A stretch of 64,000 bases of DNA from Paractinoplanes atraurantiacus (lineage in GTDB: Bacteria > Actinomycetota > Actinomycetes > Mycobacteriales > Micromonosporaceae). The number at the start of each line of letters is the position of its first letter. Position 1 is the stretch's first letter. Below the pieces are notes generated by a model. The model did not search any database. It was not told the DNA's origin and worked only from the letters and a program-made list of their open reading frames with translations. The position numbers and the translations under genes are program-made. The stretch is from NCBI RefSeq assembly GCF_900215205.1, contig NZ_OBDY01000012.1, positions 1 through 64,000 of the forward strand, given 5' to 3'. Of the stretch, positions 44,371 to 52,656 are shown one piece after another.

Positions 44371-45693
44371 CTAGCGGCGCGGGGTGACGGCAACCTGAAA
44401 GATGGGCAAACGGCCGAGCTTGCGGTACGCGTCGAGCGCGGCCGGTGTGCTGTCCACCGAGGAGTCCTGACCTTTTTGGTTGCTCGGGGTCTCGAACTGC
44501 ACCATCGCCTTGATCCGCGGGAACTTGCGGATGTCGTCGCCCATCCGGCGGTAGAAGTCGGCCTTGTAGCGGGTGTTCCGCTTCGACGACCAGACGCCCC
44601 ACTCGGCCAGCATGAGCGGTTTGTTGGGGTGGCGGGCCACCGCCCAGCTGTAGAAGCCGGGCCAGGCACGCTTGCCTTCGAGGCGGCGGTTGAGGATCTC
44701 GGCGAAGTCGCCGTGGCCGTATCCGGGGTCGCTGTAGGCGTACGTGTCGAAGCCGATCCAGTCGACCACGTCGTCGCCCGGGTACATGTGGTTGAACCAG
44801 CTCTTCTGGGCGTGCGGCACGTACGCCATGTGCACGAGCACGGTGACGATGTTGTCGGCACCCTTGGCCCGCAGTCGCTTCACCACGTGGCGGTACATGG
44901 CGGCGTAGTCGCGGGCGGTGTAGCCGGAGCCGGCCCTCTCGCGGACGTCGTTCTCACCCTCGTGGTGGACGGCGAAGAAGAACTGCTCGGGAAAATTCTT
45001 CTTGATGTGTACGGCGAGCCGGTCGATGAACGCGTCGGTGCGGCGGTCGCCCTTCGCGATCTTGGCCCAGGACGCGGACTCCGGCTTCCAGTTGAGGAAC
45101 AGGATGCGCTTGTTCCCCGGCTGGTGCGCGATCGCGATCTCCTGTTCGGTGGGGAACAGTTGCCGCGTGCCGCCGTGGTAGGCGTGGTAGATCGCCTGGT
45201 GGCGGCCGGTCTTGCGCTCGAAGCGGGAGAGGGCGGAGGCGCCGCGGCTCTCGGTGTGGGCGCCGGGAGCCACGCCCCAGAGGACGCCGCAGGTCGGCAC
45301 CAGGTTGTGTCCGGTGTAGCAGCGTCCCCCGCGACGCTGCTGCTGTTGTTGCTGCGGCTGGGTGATGGCGGCGGCGAAGCCGGGCGCGGCGATGTTGGCG
45401 ATCCGCGGGGCCGGGGCGGGCGCCAGGACCGAAGCAGCGGCGGCGGTGGCCGACGTGGCCGCGGCCGAAGGAGCGGCCGACGACGGCGCGCGGAAGACCG
45501 GCGGCACGACACCCGGCTCGGCCGTTTCCGGAGCTTCGGGCGGCGACATGGCCGGCACGGAGACGGTCGGATCGCTGAGCGAAAGTCCGATCTGGTCGGC
45601 GCCGCCGGTCCACGCCCAGGCGAGCGTGGCCGCGACCGAAAGTGCGAATGCCGTGGGTATCGCGGCGAACTGAACAAGCCTTCGTCGACTCAC
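44371..45693 (-). CDS. Secreted GH26-like glycoside hydrolase (left flank of the polysaccharide locus)
   Basis: The 440-residue protein has an N-terminal signal anchor or signal peptide (about 8-28), a Pro/Ala-rich spacer and Gln run to residue 122, then a TIM-barrel-like domain. FAVHHEGEND offers the acid/base glutamate (E245) and LMLAEWGVW the nucleophile (E364), spaced as in GH26. RILFLNWKPES and DWIGFDTYAYSD are further matches. It would cut a beta-mannan-like or other beta-linked polymer outside the cell. A second GH26-like protein lies at 54912. It is divergent from the APS-kinase gene. Substrate assignment is an inference. Confidence 0.75.
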   Translation of the reverse strand: MSRRRLVQFAAIPTAFALSVAATLAWAWTGGADQIGLSLSDPTVSVPAMSPPEAPETAEPGVVPPVFRAPSSAAPSAAATSATAAAASVLAPAPAPRIANIAAPGFAAAITQPQQQQQQRRGGRCYTGHNLVPTCGVLWGVAPGAHTESRGASALSRFERKTGRHQAIYHAYHGGTRQLFPTEQEIAIAHQPGNKRILFLNWKPESASWAKIAKGDRRTDAFIDRLAVHIKKNFPEQFFFAVHHEGENDVRERAGSGYTARDYAAMYRHVVKRLRAKGADNIVTVLVHMAYVPHAQKSWFNHMYPGDDVVDWIGFDTYAYSDPGYGHGDFAEILNRRLEGKRAWPGFYSWAVARHPNKPLMLAEWGVWSSKRNTRYKADFYRRMGDDIRKFPRIKAMVQFETPSNQKGQDSSVDSTPAALDAYRKLGRLPIFQVAVTPRR

Positions 45694-45827
45694 GATCAGC
45701 CAGTATTGAGGCTTAAGTCCGTTTTGTCTAATACCCGACGGGAAAAGGTGGAGGGGACACCGATCTCGACCACGATCACGCGGGCTGCCAAACTGTCCCC
45801 TTAGTCGGCCCGCAGGGGGATACGGAA

Positions 45828-47345
45828 GTGAATGGTTCGATGCTGCCCGAGGACGTGCTGCGCGACGCCCCGTCGTACACGCCGCACCCGCACGAGCTGG
45901 CGGACCTCGAACTTCTGCTCTCCGGCGCCTATGCGCCGCTCACCGGTTTCCTCGGCCGTGCCGATCTGCACGCGCTGCGCCGCCGCGGCCGCCTGGCCGA
46001 CGGCACGCCGTGGCCGGTGCCGGTCACATTGGAGGTTCCCGAGGAGATCGCCGGCCGGCTGAACCTCGAGGACCCGCTGCACCGCACGGTCATCCTCACC
46101 GACCCCGAGGGCGCCCCGGTGGCCGCGCTCGAAGTCAGCGACGTCTGGCCGTCGCGGGAGCGCGAGTGGGGCGTCGGCGGCCGCGTGACCCGCATGGGCG
46201 ACGGCGGCCACGGACCCTTCCAGCGGCTTCGGCGTACGCCCGAGGAGGTCCGCGCCCTGCTCCCACCCGGCCGGGTCCTCGGCGTGATCGCCGACCGGCC
46301 GCTGCACCGCCCGCAGCTCGCCCAGATCTCGCACGCCGCCCGCACGCTCGGCGCCCACCTGCTGATCCTGATCCCGGTGATCGGGCCCGGCCCGGACGGG
46401 CTGCCGCCCGAGGCGCTGGTCCGCACGATCTTCGCCGCCCGCGACCGGATGCCCCCGGCCACGATCGTCGCCGTGCCGCTGCTGCCGCGCGGTGACGAGC
46501 TGCGCGACGCCCTGCTGCGGGCCCGCGTGGCCGGGGCGTACGGCGTGAGCCACGTGCTCTCCACTGGCGACATGCTCACCGGCGGCAACCTGCGGGTGCT
46601 GGTGCCGCGCGAGCTGGCCTACGACAACCGGGACGGCCAGTGGCGCTGGCGCGACGACATCCCGCCGCGCAACCGCCGCCTCGCGATGACCCCGGCCGAG
46701 ATCGACGACCTGCTCGACCGCGGCTTCCCGCTGCCCGAGTGGCACACTCCCCCGGCCGTGGCCAAGGAGCTCGTGCGGGTGCGGCCACCGCGCCGGCACC
46801 GCGGCCTGGTCGTCTTCTTCACCGGCTTCTCCGGCTCGGGCAAGTCGACCATCGCGCGCGGCCTGGCCGACACGCTGCGAGAGAGCGGCGACCGCACGAT
46901 CACCCTGCTCGACGGCGACGTGGTGCGCCGCGAGCTCTCGGCCGGTCTGGGCTTCAGCAAGGCCGACCGCGACCGCAACGTGCGCCGCATCGGCTGGGTC
47001 GCGGCCGAGGTCGGCCGCCATCGGGGCATGGCCGTGGCCTGCCCGATCGCGCCGTACGAGAACGCCCGCGCGGCGGTGCGGGCGATGGCCGTCGAGGCCG
47101 GCGCCGGCTTCGTGCTGGTGCACGTCAACACGCCGCTGGAGGTCTGCGAGCAGCGCGACCGCAAGGGCCTGTACGCCCGGGCCCGGGCCGGTCAGCTGCG
47201 CGGCATGACCGGCATCGACGACCCGTACGAGGAGCCGGCCGACGCCGAGCTGACCATCGACACGACGACCATGTCGGTGGCCGAGGCCATCGAGATCGTC
47301 ATCGCCTACTTGGTCGAAAGCGGCTGGGTGGAGCCGAAAATGTAA
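45828..47345 (+). CDS. Adenylylsulfate kinase fused to a degenerate ATP-sulfurylase domain
   Basis: This 505-residue protein has an ATP-sulfurylase-like N part (1-320) and an APS kinase (325-500). The kinase is intact: P-loop GFSGSGKST (333-341), LLDGDVVRREL, FSKADRDRNVRRIG and ACPIAPYENAR; it makes PAPS from APS. In the sulfurylase part the usual QxRNxxHxxH reads ADRPLHRPQ (H160 kept, second His is Q163) and the GRD motif reads TGD (246-248), so sulfurylase activity is doubtful. PAPS would feed the two sulfotransferases nearby. Start GTG 45828 or ATG 45840. It is the first gene on the plus strand of the polysaccharide locus. Confidence 0.85.
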   Translation: MNGSMLPEDVLRDAPSYTPHPHELADLELLLSGAYAPLTGFLGRADLHALRRRGRLADGTPWPVPVTLEVPEEIAGRLNLEDPLHRTVILTDPEGAPVAALEVSDVWPSREREWGVGGRVTRMGDGGHGPFQRLRRTPEEVRALLPPGRVLGVIADRPLHRPQLAQISHAARTLGAHLLILIPVIGPGPDGLPPEALVRTIFAARDRMPPATIVAVPLLPRGDELRDALLRARVAGAYGVSHVLSTGDMLTGGNLRVLVPRELAYDNRDGQWRWRDDIPPRNRRLAMTPAEIDDLLDRGFPLPEWHTPPAVAKELVRVRPPRRHRGLVVFFTGFSGSGKSTIARGLADTLRESGDRTITLLDGDVVRRELSAGLGFSKADRDRNVRRIGWVAAEVGRHRGMAVACPIAPYENARAAVRAMAVEAGAGFVLVHVNTPLEVCEQRDRKGLYARARAGQLRGMTGIDDPYEEPADAELTIDTTTMSVAEAIEIVIAYLVESGWVEPKM

Positions 47346-47364
47346 GGCACCCATCACGTCGGCG

Positions 47365-47416
47365 GGAGTGAGGCGTTGAGCCCTTGGGGGCGAAACGCCC
47401 AAAAGATCCTCACTCC
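47365..47416 (+). promoter_or_regulatory. Structured leader before the Wzz-like gene
   Basis: GGAGTGAGG (47365-47373) pairs with CCTCACTCC (47408-47416). Inside, GGCGTT (47372-47377) pairs with AACGCC (47394-47399), giving a long two-part stem. A CCC-GAAA-GGG mini-hairpin (47418-47430) follows close to the ribosome site of the next gene. It could be a terminator for the APS-kinase gene or an attenuator or riboswitch-like leader; no known class is recognised. Confidence 0.45.
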
Positions 47417-47439
47417 ACCCCCGAAAGGGCCGCCAACCG

Positions 47440-49185
47440 ATGGAAGCGTCACGCCCCGCGGATGTCTCGCACTATCTCGGTGTCTTCCGCCGGCACTGGT
47501 GGATCGCGCTGATCGCGACTGGCGCCGGTCTGGGTGCGGGTGCGGGCCTGACCTCGGCCATGCCCAAGGTCTACCAGTCGTCGACGGCCGTGCTCGTGCA
47601 GGCCGTCGACCAGGACACCAACGCGCAGGGTGGCCGCACCAAGGGCTCGGTCAACCTCGACACCGAGGCTCAGCTGGTCGGCTCGGGCGCGGTCGCCACC
47701 AAGGCGGCGGCGCTGCTGCGCAGTGACCGCTCGCCGATCGAGCTGGCCAAGGACGTCTCGGTCGAGGTGCCGGCCAACACGACCGTCCTGATGATCACGT
47801 TCAAGGCGGACTCGCCGGAGGGCGCGCAGTCGGGCTCGCACGCGTTCGCCGAGGCCTATCTGCGCAACCGCGAGGAGACCGCGCAGAACGGCCTCGACCA
47901 GCAGATCAAGACCCTCACCGCGAAGATCAAGCAGCTCACCACGACGCTGACCGGCATCAACGCCCGGCTGGCCCGGGCCACCCGGGGCAGCTCGGACGAG
48001 AGCAACCTGCAGAGCCTGCGGCAGAACTCGCAGAACCAGCTCAACGGCATGACCGGCAAGCTGAACGAGCTCACCACGACCACCGTCGGCGCGGGCAGCA
48101 TCATCAGCGACGCCCGCCTGCCGGAGCAGCCGGTCAGCCCGAACGCGATGATCAACATCGCCACCGGCGGCATGCTGGGCCTGCTGTTCGGCCTCGCCCT
48201 CGCCTTCGTCCGGGAGCGGTACGACCGGCGGCTGCGCTCGGCGGCCGACGTGCGCGACCGCGGCCGGATGAACGTGCTGGCCGCGCTCGACGAGCGGACC
48301 ACGCCGCACTTCGACGACGTCCTGCAGCCGTACGGCGCCGGCGGCCGGGTCTTCAACCGGCTCCGCAACGAGGTGCTGGCGACCCTGCCGCCCGAGGCCC
48401 GGACGATCGTGGTGACCGGCGCCAGCCGCGGCTCGGCCAGCACCCTGGTCGCCGCGAACCTGGCCGCCGCCCTGGCTCGCACCGGCAGCGACGTCGTGCT
48501 GATCGGCGCCCACCTGCCGGACAGCGTCGTCGACGCCGCCCCGCTGGCCCGGATGCTGGGCGTCTCGGCCGTGCCCGGCCTCTCCGACCTGCTGGCCGGC
48601 CGGGTCGGCCTGACCCGGGTGCTCCAGCGCTGCCCGCGCATTCCGTCGCTGCGGGTGATCACCACCGGCGGCGCCGCCACCGCGGCCGGTCTGATGCAGT
48701 CGCAGCGGCTCCGGGACACCCTGGAGACGCTGCGCGGGCAGGGCGGCTATGTGGTCATCGAGGCCCCGTCGACCGCGAGCAGCGCCGACGCGCAGAGCCT
48801 GGCCAGCCTGGCCGACGCCGCGATCCTCGCGGTCGAGCTGCGCCGGGCCCGCCGCCCCGCCCTGATCGACGCGGCCGAGCAGTTGCAGCGCGTCGGCACG
48901 CCGCTGCTGGGCGCCGTCGTGCTCCCGCATCTGACCAACCTGCGTACGGCCGAGGCAGCCGCACCCGTCGTGACCCTGACGCCCGCGCCGGCGTCGTCGG
49001 AGGGCCCCCGGCCCGACGAGACGGCCGTGCTCACCGCGCCCCAGCGCTTCCCGACCAACACGGTGTCGTCGGCCGAGAAGGCAGCGCTGCGCCAGCGCGA
49101 CGCCAACCACGCGGACGAGATCACCGCGGTGATCGACATGTCGGGCAAGATCAAGAACATCGCCAAGGACGGCGACAAGAAGTGA
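47440..49185 (+). CDS. Wzz/Wzc-like polysaccharide co-polymerase with degenerate kinase domain
   Basis: The 581-residue protein has a Wzz layout: transmembrane helix at about 20-40, a periplasm-side coiled region (about 145-215), and a second helix at about 237-257 (NIATGGMLGLLFGLALAF). It continues into a CpsD/Wzc-like ATPase fold (about 300-500). The Walker A equivalent reads GASRGSAST (327-335) and lacks the lysine. Walker A' reads VVLIGAHLPDS with the aspartates lost, and there is no tyrosine tail. It probably sets chain length without kinase activity. The stop overlaps the next start (GTGA). Confidence 0.82.
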   Translation: MEASRPADVSHYLGVFRRHWWIALIATGAGLGAGAGLTSAMPKVYQSSTAVLVQAVDQDTNAQGGRTKGSVNLDTEAQLVGSGAVATKAAALLRSDRSPIELAKDVSVEVPANTTVLMITFKADSPEGAQSGSHAFAEAYLRNREETAQNGLDQQIKTLTAKIKQLTTTLTGINARLARATRGSSDESNLQSLRQNSQNQLNGMTGKLNELTTTTVGAGSIISDARLPEQPVSPNAMINIATGGMLGLLFGLALAFVRERYDRRLRSAADVRDRGRMNVLAALDERTTPHFDDVLQPYGAGGRVFNRLRNEVLATLPPEARTIVVTGASRGSASTLVAANLAAALARTGSDVVLIGAHLPDSVVDAAPLARMLGVSAVPGLSDLLAGRVGLTRVLQRCPRIPSLRVITTGGAATAAGLMQSQRLRDTLETLRGQGGYVVIEAPSTASSADAQSLASLADAAILAVELRRARRPALIDAAEQLQRVGTPLLGAVVLPHLTNLRTAEAAAPVVTLTPAPASSEGPRPDETAVLTAPQRFPTNTVSSAEKAALRQRDANHADEITAVIDMSGKIKNIAKDGDKK

Positions 49186-50549
49186 CCCAGACGGCCCCCA
49201 CCCCGGCGCGCGTAGCGGGCGGGGCGGCTCACGGTGCGCCGAAGCGGAGGGATCTGCCGGCCTGGCCGGTGGCGAGCATCCTGGCGTTCTACCCGATCTG
49301 GTGGGCGCTCGGCCTCGGCGTTCTGATCTTCGCGCTGATGGCCGTGCCGATGCTGTTCCTGCTGATCCGGCGCCGCGCCGCCGGCCGCCCGCTGCGGCTG
49401 CCGCCCGGCTTCGCGTTCTGGGTGATCTTCCTGGCGGCCGTGGTGGTCAGCATCGGCGCGCTCGGCGCGGACCCGGCCGGGACGGTGGCCGAGCACGCGA
49501 CGGGCCGCCTGCCCGCGGTGGCGTACAAGGCTTTGATGTACGCCTCGCTGACCGTGCTGATGATCTACGCGGGCAACCTGACCGAGGCCGAACTGCCAAA
49601 GCGCCGCCTGGTGAAGCTGCTCGGCTGGCTCTTCGTGGTCACCGTGCTGGGCGGGCTGCTCGGCATGGTGGCGGGCACGTTCGAGTTCACCTCGCCGGTC
49701 GAGTGGCTGCTGCCGCCGGGCGTGCGCAACAAGGGCTTCGTGCAGTCGCTGGTCCATCCGTACGCGGCGCAGATCATGGACATCGTCGGCGAGGGCCAGC
49801 CGCGCCCGGCCGCGCCGTGGGGTTACACGAACACCTGGGGCAACAACTTCTGCCTGCTGGTGGGCTGGCTGATCGTGGCCGCTCGTTCGTCCCGCGCGAA
49901 ATTCTGGATGATCGTCTGCCTGGCCGTCTCGATCGTGCCGGCCGTCGTCTCGCTCAACCGGGGCCTCTGGATCGGCATCGGCGTGCTGGTGGTCTACGTG
50001 GCCGCCCGCTACGTACTGGCCGGCAAGCTCTGGATCATCGGCGCGGTCGCCGTGGCCGGGGCCATGCTCGCGGTCACCCTCGTCGCCACTCCCCTCGGCG
50101 ACGTGGTCGGGGCCCGGATGGACAACGGCAAGTCCAACGGCGTCCGCTCGTTCCTCATCGACCGCGCCCTGGACGGCTTCACCGGCTCCCCCGTGATCGG
50201 ATACGGCGGCACCCGCAACACCCTCGGCGGCCGCAACTCGATCACCGTCGGCGAGAGCGCCGGCTGCGAGCGCTGCGGCAACTTCACCGTCGGCGGCAAC
50301 GGGCAGCTGTGGCAGTTGCTCTACGCACACGGCGCGGTGGGCACGGTGGGTTATCTCGGTTTCTTCGCGTACGGGCTGTGGCGGTTCCGCCGCGACCGCA
50401 GCGCGATCGGGGTGGCCGGCAGCGCCGCCATCGTCACCTCGTTCTCGGCGATGCTCTGGTACAACTCGCTCGTCACCCCCCTGGCCTTCACCGTTCTGGC
50501 GTTCGCGCTGCTCTGGCGCAATTCATCCGAGGGGGACACGACGACATGA
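49182..50549 (+). CDS. Wzy/O-antigen-ligase-like membrane protein
   Basis: The 455-residue protein has about ten to eleven hydrophobic helices and a long exported loop between late helices (about 310-370), as in Wzy polymerases and WaaL ligases. NTWGNNFCLLVGWL, SLNRGLWIGIGVLVVY and GNGQLWQLLYAHGAVG match the Wzy_C pattern. It would join flipped repeat units into the polymer. GTG 49182 overlaps the co-polymerase stop, and its end overlaps the kinase-like gene (ATGA), so these genes form one operon. Confidence 0.8.
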   Translation: MTQTAPTPARVAGGAAHGAPKRRDLPAWPVASILAFYPIWWALGLGVLIFALMAVPMLFLLIRRRAAGRPLRLPPGFAFWVIFLAAVVVSIGALGADPAGTVAEHATGRLPAVAYKALMYASLTVLMIYAGNLTEAELPKRRLVKLLGWLFVVTVLGGLLGMVAGTFEFTSPVEWLLPPGVRNKGFVQSLVHPYAAQIMDIVGEGQPRPAAPWGYTNTWGNNFCLLVGWLIVAARSSRAKFWMIVCLAVSIVPAVVSLNRGLWIGIGVLVVYVAARYVLAGKLWIIGAVAVAGAMLAVTLVATPLGDVVGARMDNGKSNGVRSFLIDRALDGFTGSPVIGYGGTRNTLGGRNSITVGESAGCERCGNFTVGGNGQLWQLLYAHGAVGTVGYLGFFAYGLWRFRRDRSAIGVAGSAAIVTSFSAMLWYNSLVTPLAFTVLAFALLWRNSSEGDTTT

Positions 50550-51775
50550 GTCCGGTCAAGACGGCGCCGGCCGAGCTGACCGCGGGCGACGCGGAGCTGC
50601 GTACGCGGTACCTGACCGAGGTGCTCGACCTTCTCTACCCACAGCCGTGCCGTACGGACGGTTCGCCGGGCACCCCGATCGCCGAGTACCTCGTGGTCCC
50701 CGACGCGCGGCGGCCCCGCCTGCTGGTGCCCTCGATGTCGCGCCGGGTGGCGGCCGCGGCGGTACGCCGGTACGCCGAGCCGCAGTCCCGCGCGGCCCGG
50801 CTCAAGCGCGAGGCGGTGGTGGCCGCGGTCCGCACCGGTGCCTCCGGCGTGCTGCTGCGCGACCGGATCCGGGTCACCGGCCCGTACTCGCAATGCATCG
50901 ACGGCTACCTGAGCGAGGCGCTGGGCCGCGAACTGGCGGTCAGTGTCCACATCGGCCCGGCCCGGGCCAACCGCAAGCCGGTGCTGCAACTGCTCAGCAC
51001 GGACGGTGACACGTTCGGCTTCGGCAAGCTCGGCACCGGCCCGCTCACCCGGCAACTGGTGCGCGCGGAGTCGGCGGCGCTGACCGCTCTCGGCAACAGC
51101 GGCCTGACCAAGCTGACCGTGCCCCGGGTGCTGCACGCGGGCGAGTGGCGCGGGCTTCAGGTGCTGGTGCAGTCGGCGCTGCCGGTGTGGCTGCCGCGGG
51201 CGCCGCTGAGCCAGCGGCGCCTGGTCGCCGCGATGCTCGACATCGCCGGCTGCTGCGGATATACGACCGGGACGCTGTCCGGCAGCGCGTACTGGCACGA
51301 GCTGCGCGGGCGGCTGGCCGCGGTCAGCGACCGGCCCGAGGGCGTCAGCCTGGCCTCGGCGGCCGAGCTGCTGGTGCGCCGCGGCGGCGACTTCACCTTC
51401 CGCTACGGCGCCTGGCACGGCGACTGGGCGCCCTGGAACATGGCCAACCTGGCCGACGGGCTGCTGGTCTGGGACTGGGAGCGGTTCGCGACCGGGGTGC
51501 CGCTGGGCTTCGACGCGATCCACCACGAGCTCCAGAAGCGCATCCAATCCACAGGGGACGCCCGCGACGCGGTCGAGGCGACCGTGAAGCGCGCGGGCGA
51601 GCTGCTGGCGCCGTTCGGCGTCGTGCCCGAGGGCCGCGAGGTGACCGCGCTGCTCTACCTGGTCGACCTGGCCACCCGATATCTGACCGACCGCCAGGCC
51701 GAGGCCGGCGCCCGCCTGGGCGTGCTCGGCACCTGGCTGCTCCCGGTGCTGATCCGCCGGGTCGAGGAGCTGTGA
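50546..51775 (+). CDS. Aminoglycoside-phosphotransferase-like kinase
   Basis: This 409-residue protein has a kinase fold in its C half. FGFGKLG (K161) would hold the ATP lysine, HGDWAPWNM (H291, D293, N298) is the Brenner/APH catalytic loop, and VWDWERF (D310) the metal-binding aspartate. The N-terminal ~120 residues are of unknown type. In a polysaccharide operon it may phosphorylate a sugar, lipid carrier or teichoic-type alcohol; the substrate is unknown. It starts within the polymerase stop and ends 2 nt before the sulfotransferase ATG. Confidence 0.75.
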   Translation: MSPVKTAPAELTAGDAELRTRYLTEVLDLLYPQPCRTDGSPGTPIAEYLVVPDARRPRLLVPSMSRRVAAAAVRRYAEPQSRAARLKREAVVAAVRTGASGVLLRDRIRVTGPYSQCIDGYLSEALGRELAVSVHIGPARANRKPVLQLLSTDGDTFGFGKLGTGPLTRQLVRAESAALTALGNSGLTKLTVPRVLHAGEWRGLQVLVQSALPVWLPRAPLSQRRLVAAMLDIAGCCGYTTGTLSGSAYWHELRGRLAAVSDRPEGVSLASAAELLVRRGGDFTFRYGAWHGDWAPWNMANLADGLLVWDWERFATGVPLGFDAIHHELQKRIQSTGDARDAVEATVKRAGELLAPFGVVPEGREVTALLYLVDLATRYLTDRQAEAGARLGVLGTWLLPVLIRRVEEL

Positions 51776-51777
51776 GC

Positions 51778-52656
51778 ATGGACGTACGCAAGATGCCGGC
51801 GCCGATGAAGCGCGTGGTGCACCTGGGCTCGCGCTCCTACGGACGGCTCACCGCGCCGGGCCGGATGACGCCGTCGTTCCTGATCTGCGGCGGGCAGCGC
51901 TGCGGCACGACGTCGCTGTACCGGGCCATGGCCGAGCACCCCGTCGTGCTCAAGGCCGTGCTGCACAAGGGCGTGCACTACTTCGACACCTCGTACGACC
52001 GCGGCATGGGCTGGTACAAGGCCCACTTTCCGCTGACCAGGAGCGCCGACAAGATCTCCGAGAGGTACGGGGTGACGGCGCAGACCTTCGAGTCGAGCCC
52101 GTACTACATGTACCACCCGCAGGCGGCGGCCCGGATCGCGCGCGACCTGCCGTACGCCAAGCTGATCGTCCTGGTTCGCGACCCGGTCGAGCGGGCGTAC
52201 TCGCAGCACCACCACGAGGTGGCCCGCGACTTCGAGCCGGAGCGTGACTTCGGCGCGGCGCTCGCGCTGGAGGCGGCCCGCCTGCACAAGCAGGAGGAGA
52301 GGCTGGCCGAGGACCCGGAGTACTACAGCTTCAGTCACCAGCACCACGCCTACCGGGCCCGCGGGGAGTACGCCCGCTATTTGAGCGTGATGGCCCAGCA
52401 CGTGGGCCGGGAGCGGATCCACGTGGTGGAGAGCGAGCGGTTCTTCAGCGAGCCGGAAGACGTCTACGACGAGGTCTGCGACTTCCTGGGGCTGCCCAAC
52501 TATCTCGAGCGGCCGCCGTTCGAGCGGCACAACGCGCGGCCGCGCCAGGCCGACATGGATCCGGCGCTGCGGCGCGAGCTCACCGACTACTACCTGCCCC
52601 ACGACGAGGCCCTCGCGCGGTGGCTGGGGCGCATGCCGATCTGGCGCCGCACGTGA
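51778..52656 (+). CDS. Sulfotransferase (PAPS-dependent)
   Basis: The protein has 292 residues. The PAPS 5'-phosphosulfate loop is CGGQRCGTTSLYRAM (about 37-51) and the 3'-phosphate site is VLVRDPVERAYSQ (R134, S142), both typical of the Sulfotransfer_1 family. HKGVHYFDTSYDRG matches carbohydrate sulfotransferases of the heparan type. It transfers sulfate from PAPS to a sugar hydroxyl or amine. ATG 51778 with GAGGAGC 7 nt upstream is chosen over GTG 51772. The end overlaps the flippase start (GTGA). PAPS could come from the kinase at 45.8 kb. Confidence 0.9.
   Translation: MDVRKMPAPMKRVVHLGSRSYGRLTAPGRMTPSFLICGGQRCGTTSLYRAMAEHPVVLKAVLHKGVHYFDTSYDRGMGWYKAHFPLTRSADKISERYGVTAQTFESSPYYMYHPQAAARIARDLPYAKLIVLVRDPVERAYSQHHHEVARDFEPERDFGAALALEAARLHKQEERLAEDPEYYSFSHQHHAYRARGEYARYLSVMAQHVGRERIHVVESERFFSEPEDVYDEVCDFLGLPNYLERPPFERHNARPRQADMDPALRRELTDYYLPHDEALARWLGRMPIWRRT

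Noticed and set aside
37202..45804. Several long antisense frames opposite the MMPL, MOSC and GH26-like genes
   Set aside because: Runs of Arg/Gly/His/Asp typical of shadows in high-GC DNA; no motif and they span gene boundaries.
45828..47345. Annotation as a fully bifunctional sulfate assimilation enzyme (CysN/CysC-like)
   Set aside because: Sulfurylase active-site motifs are altered and there are no cysteine-synthesis genes nearby; APS kinase only is the safer call.
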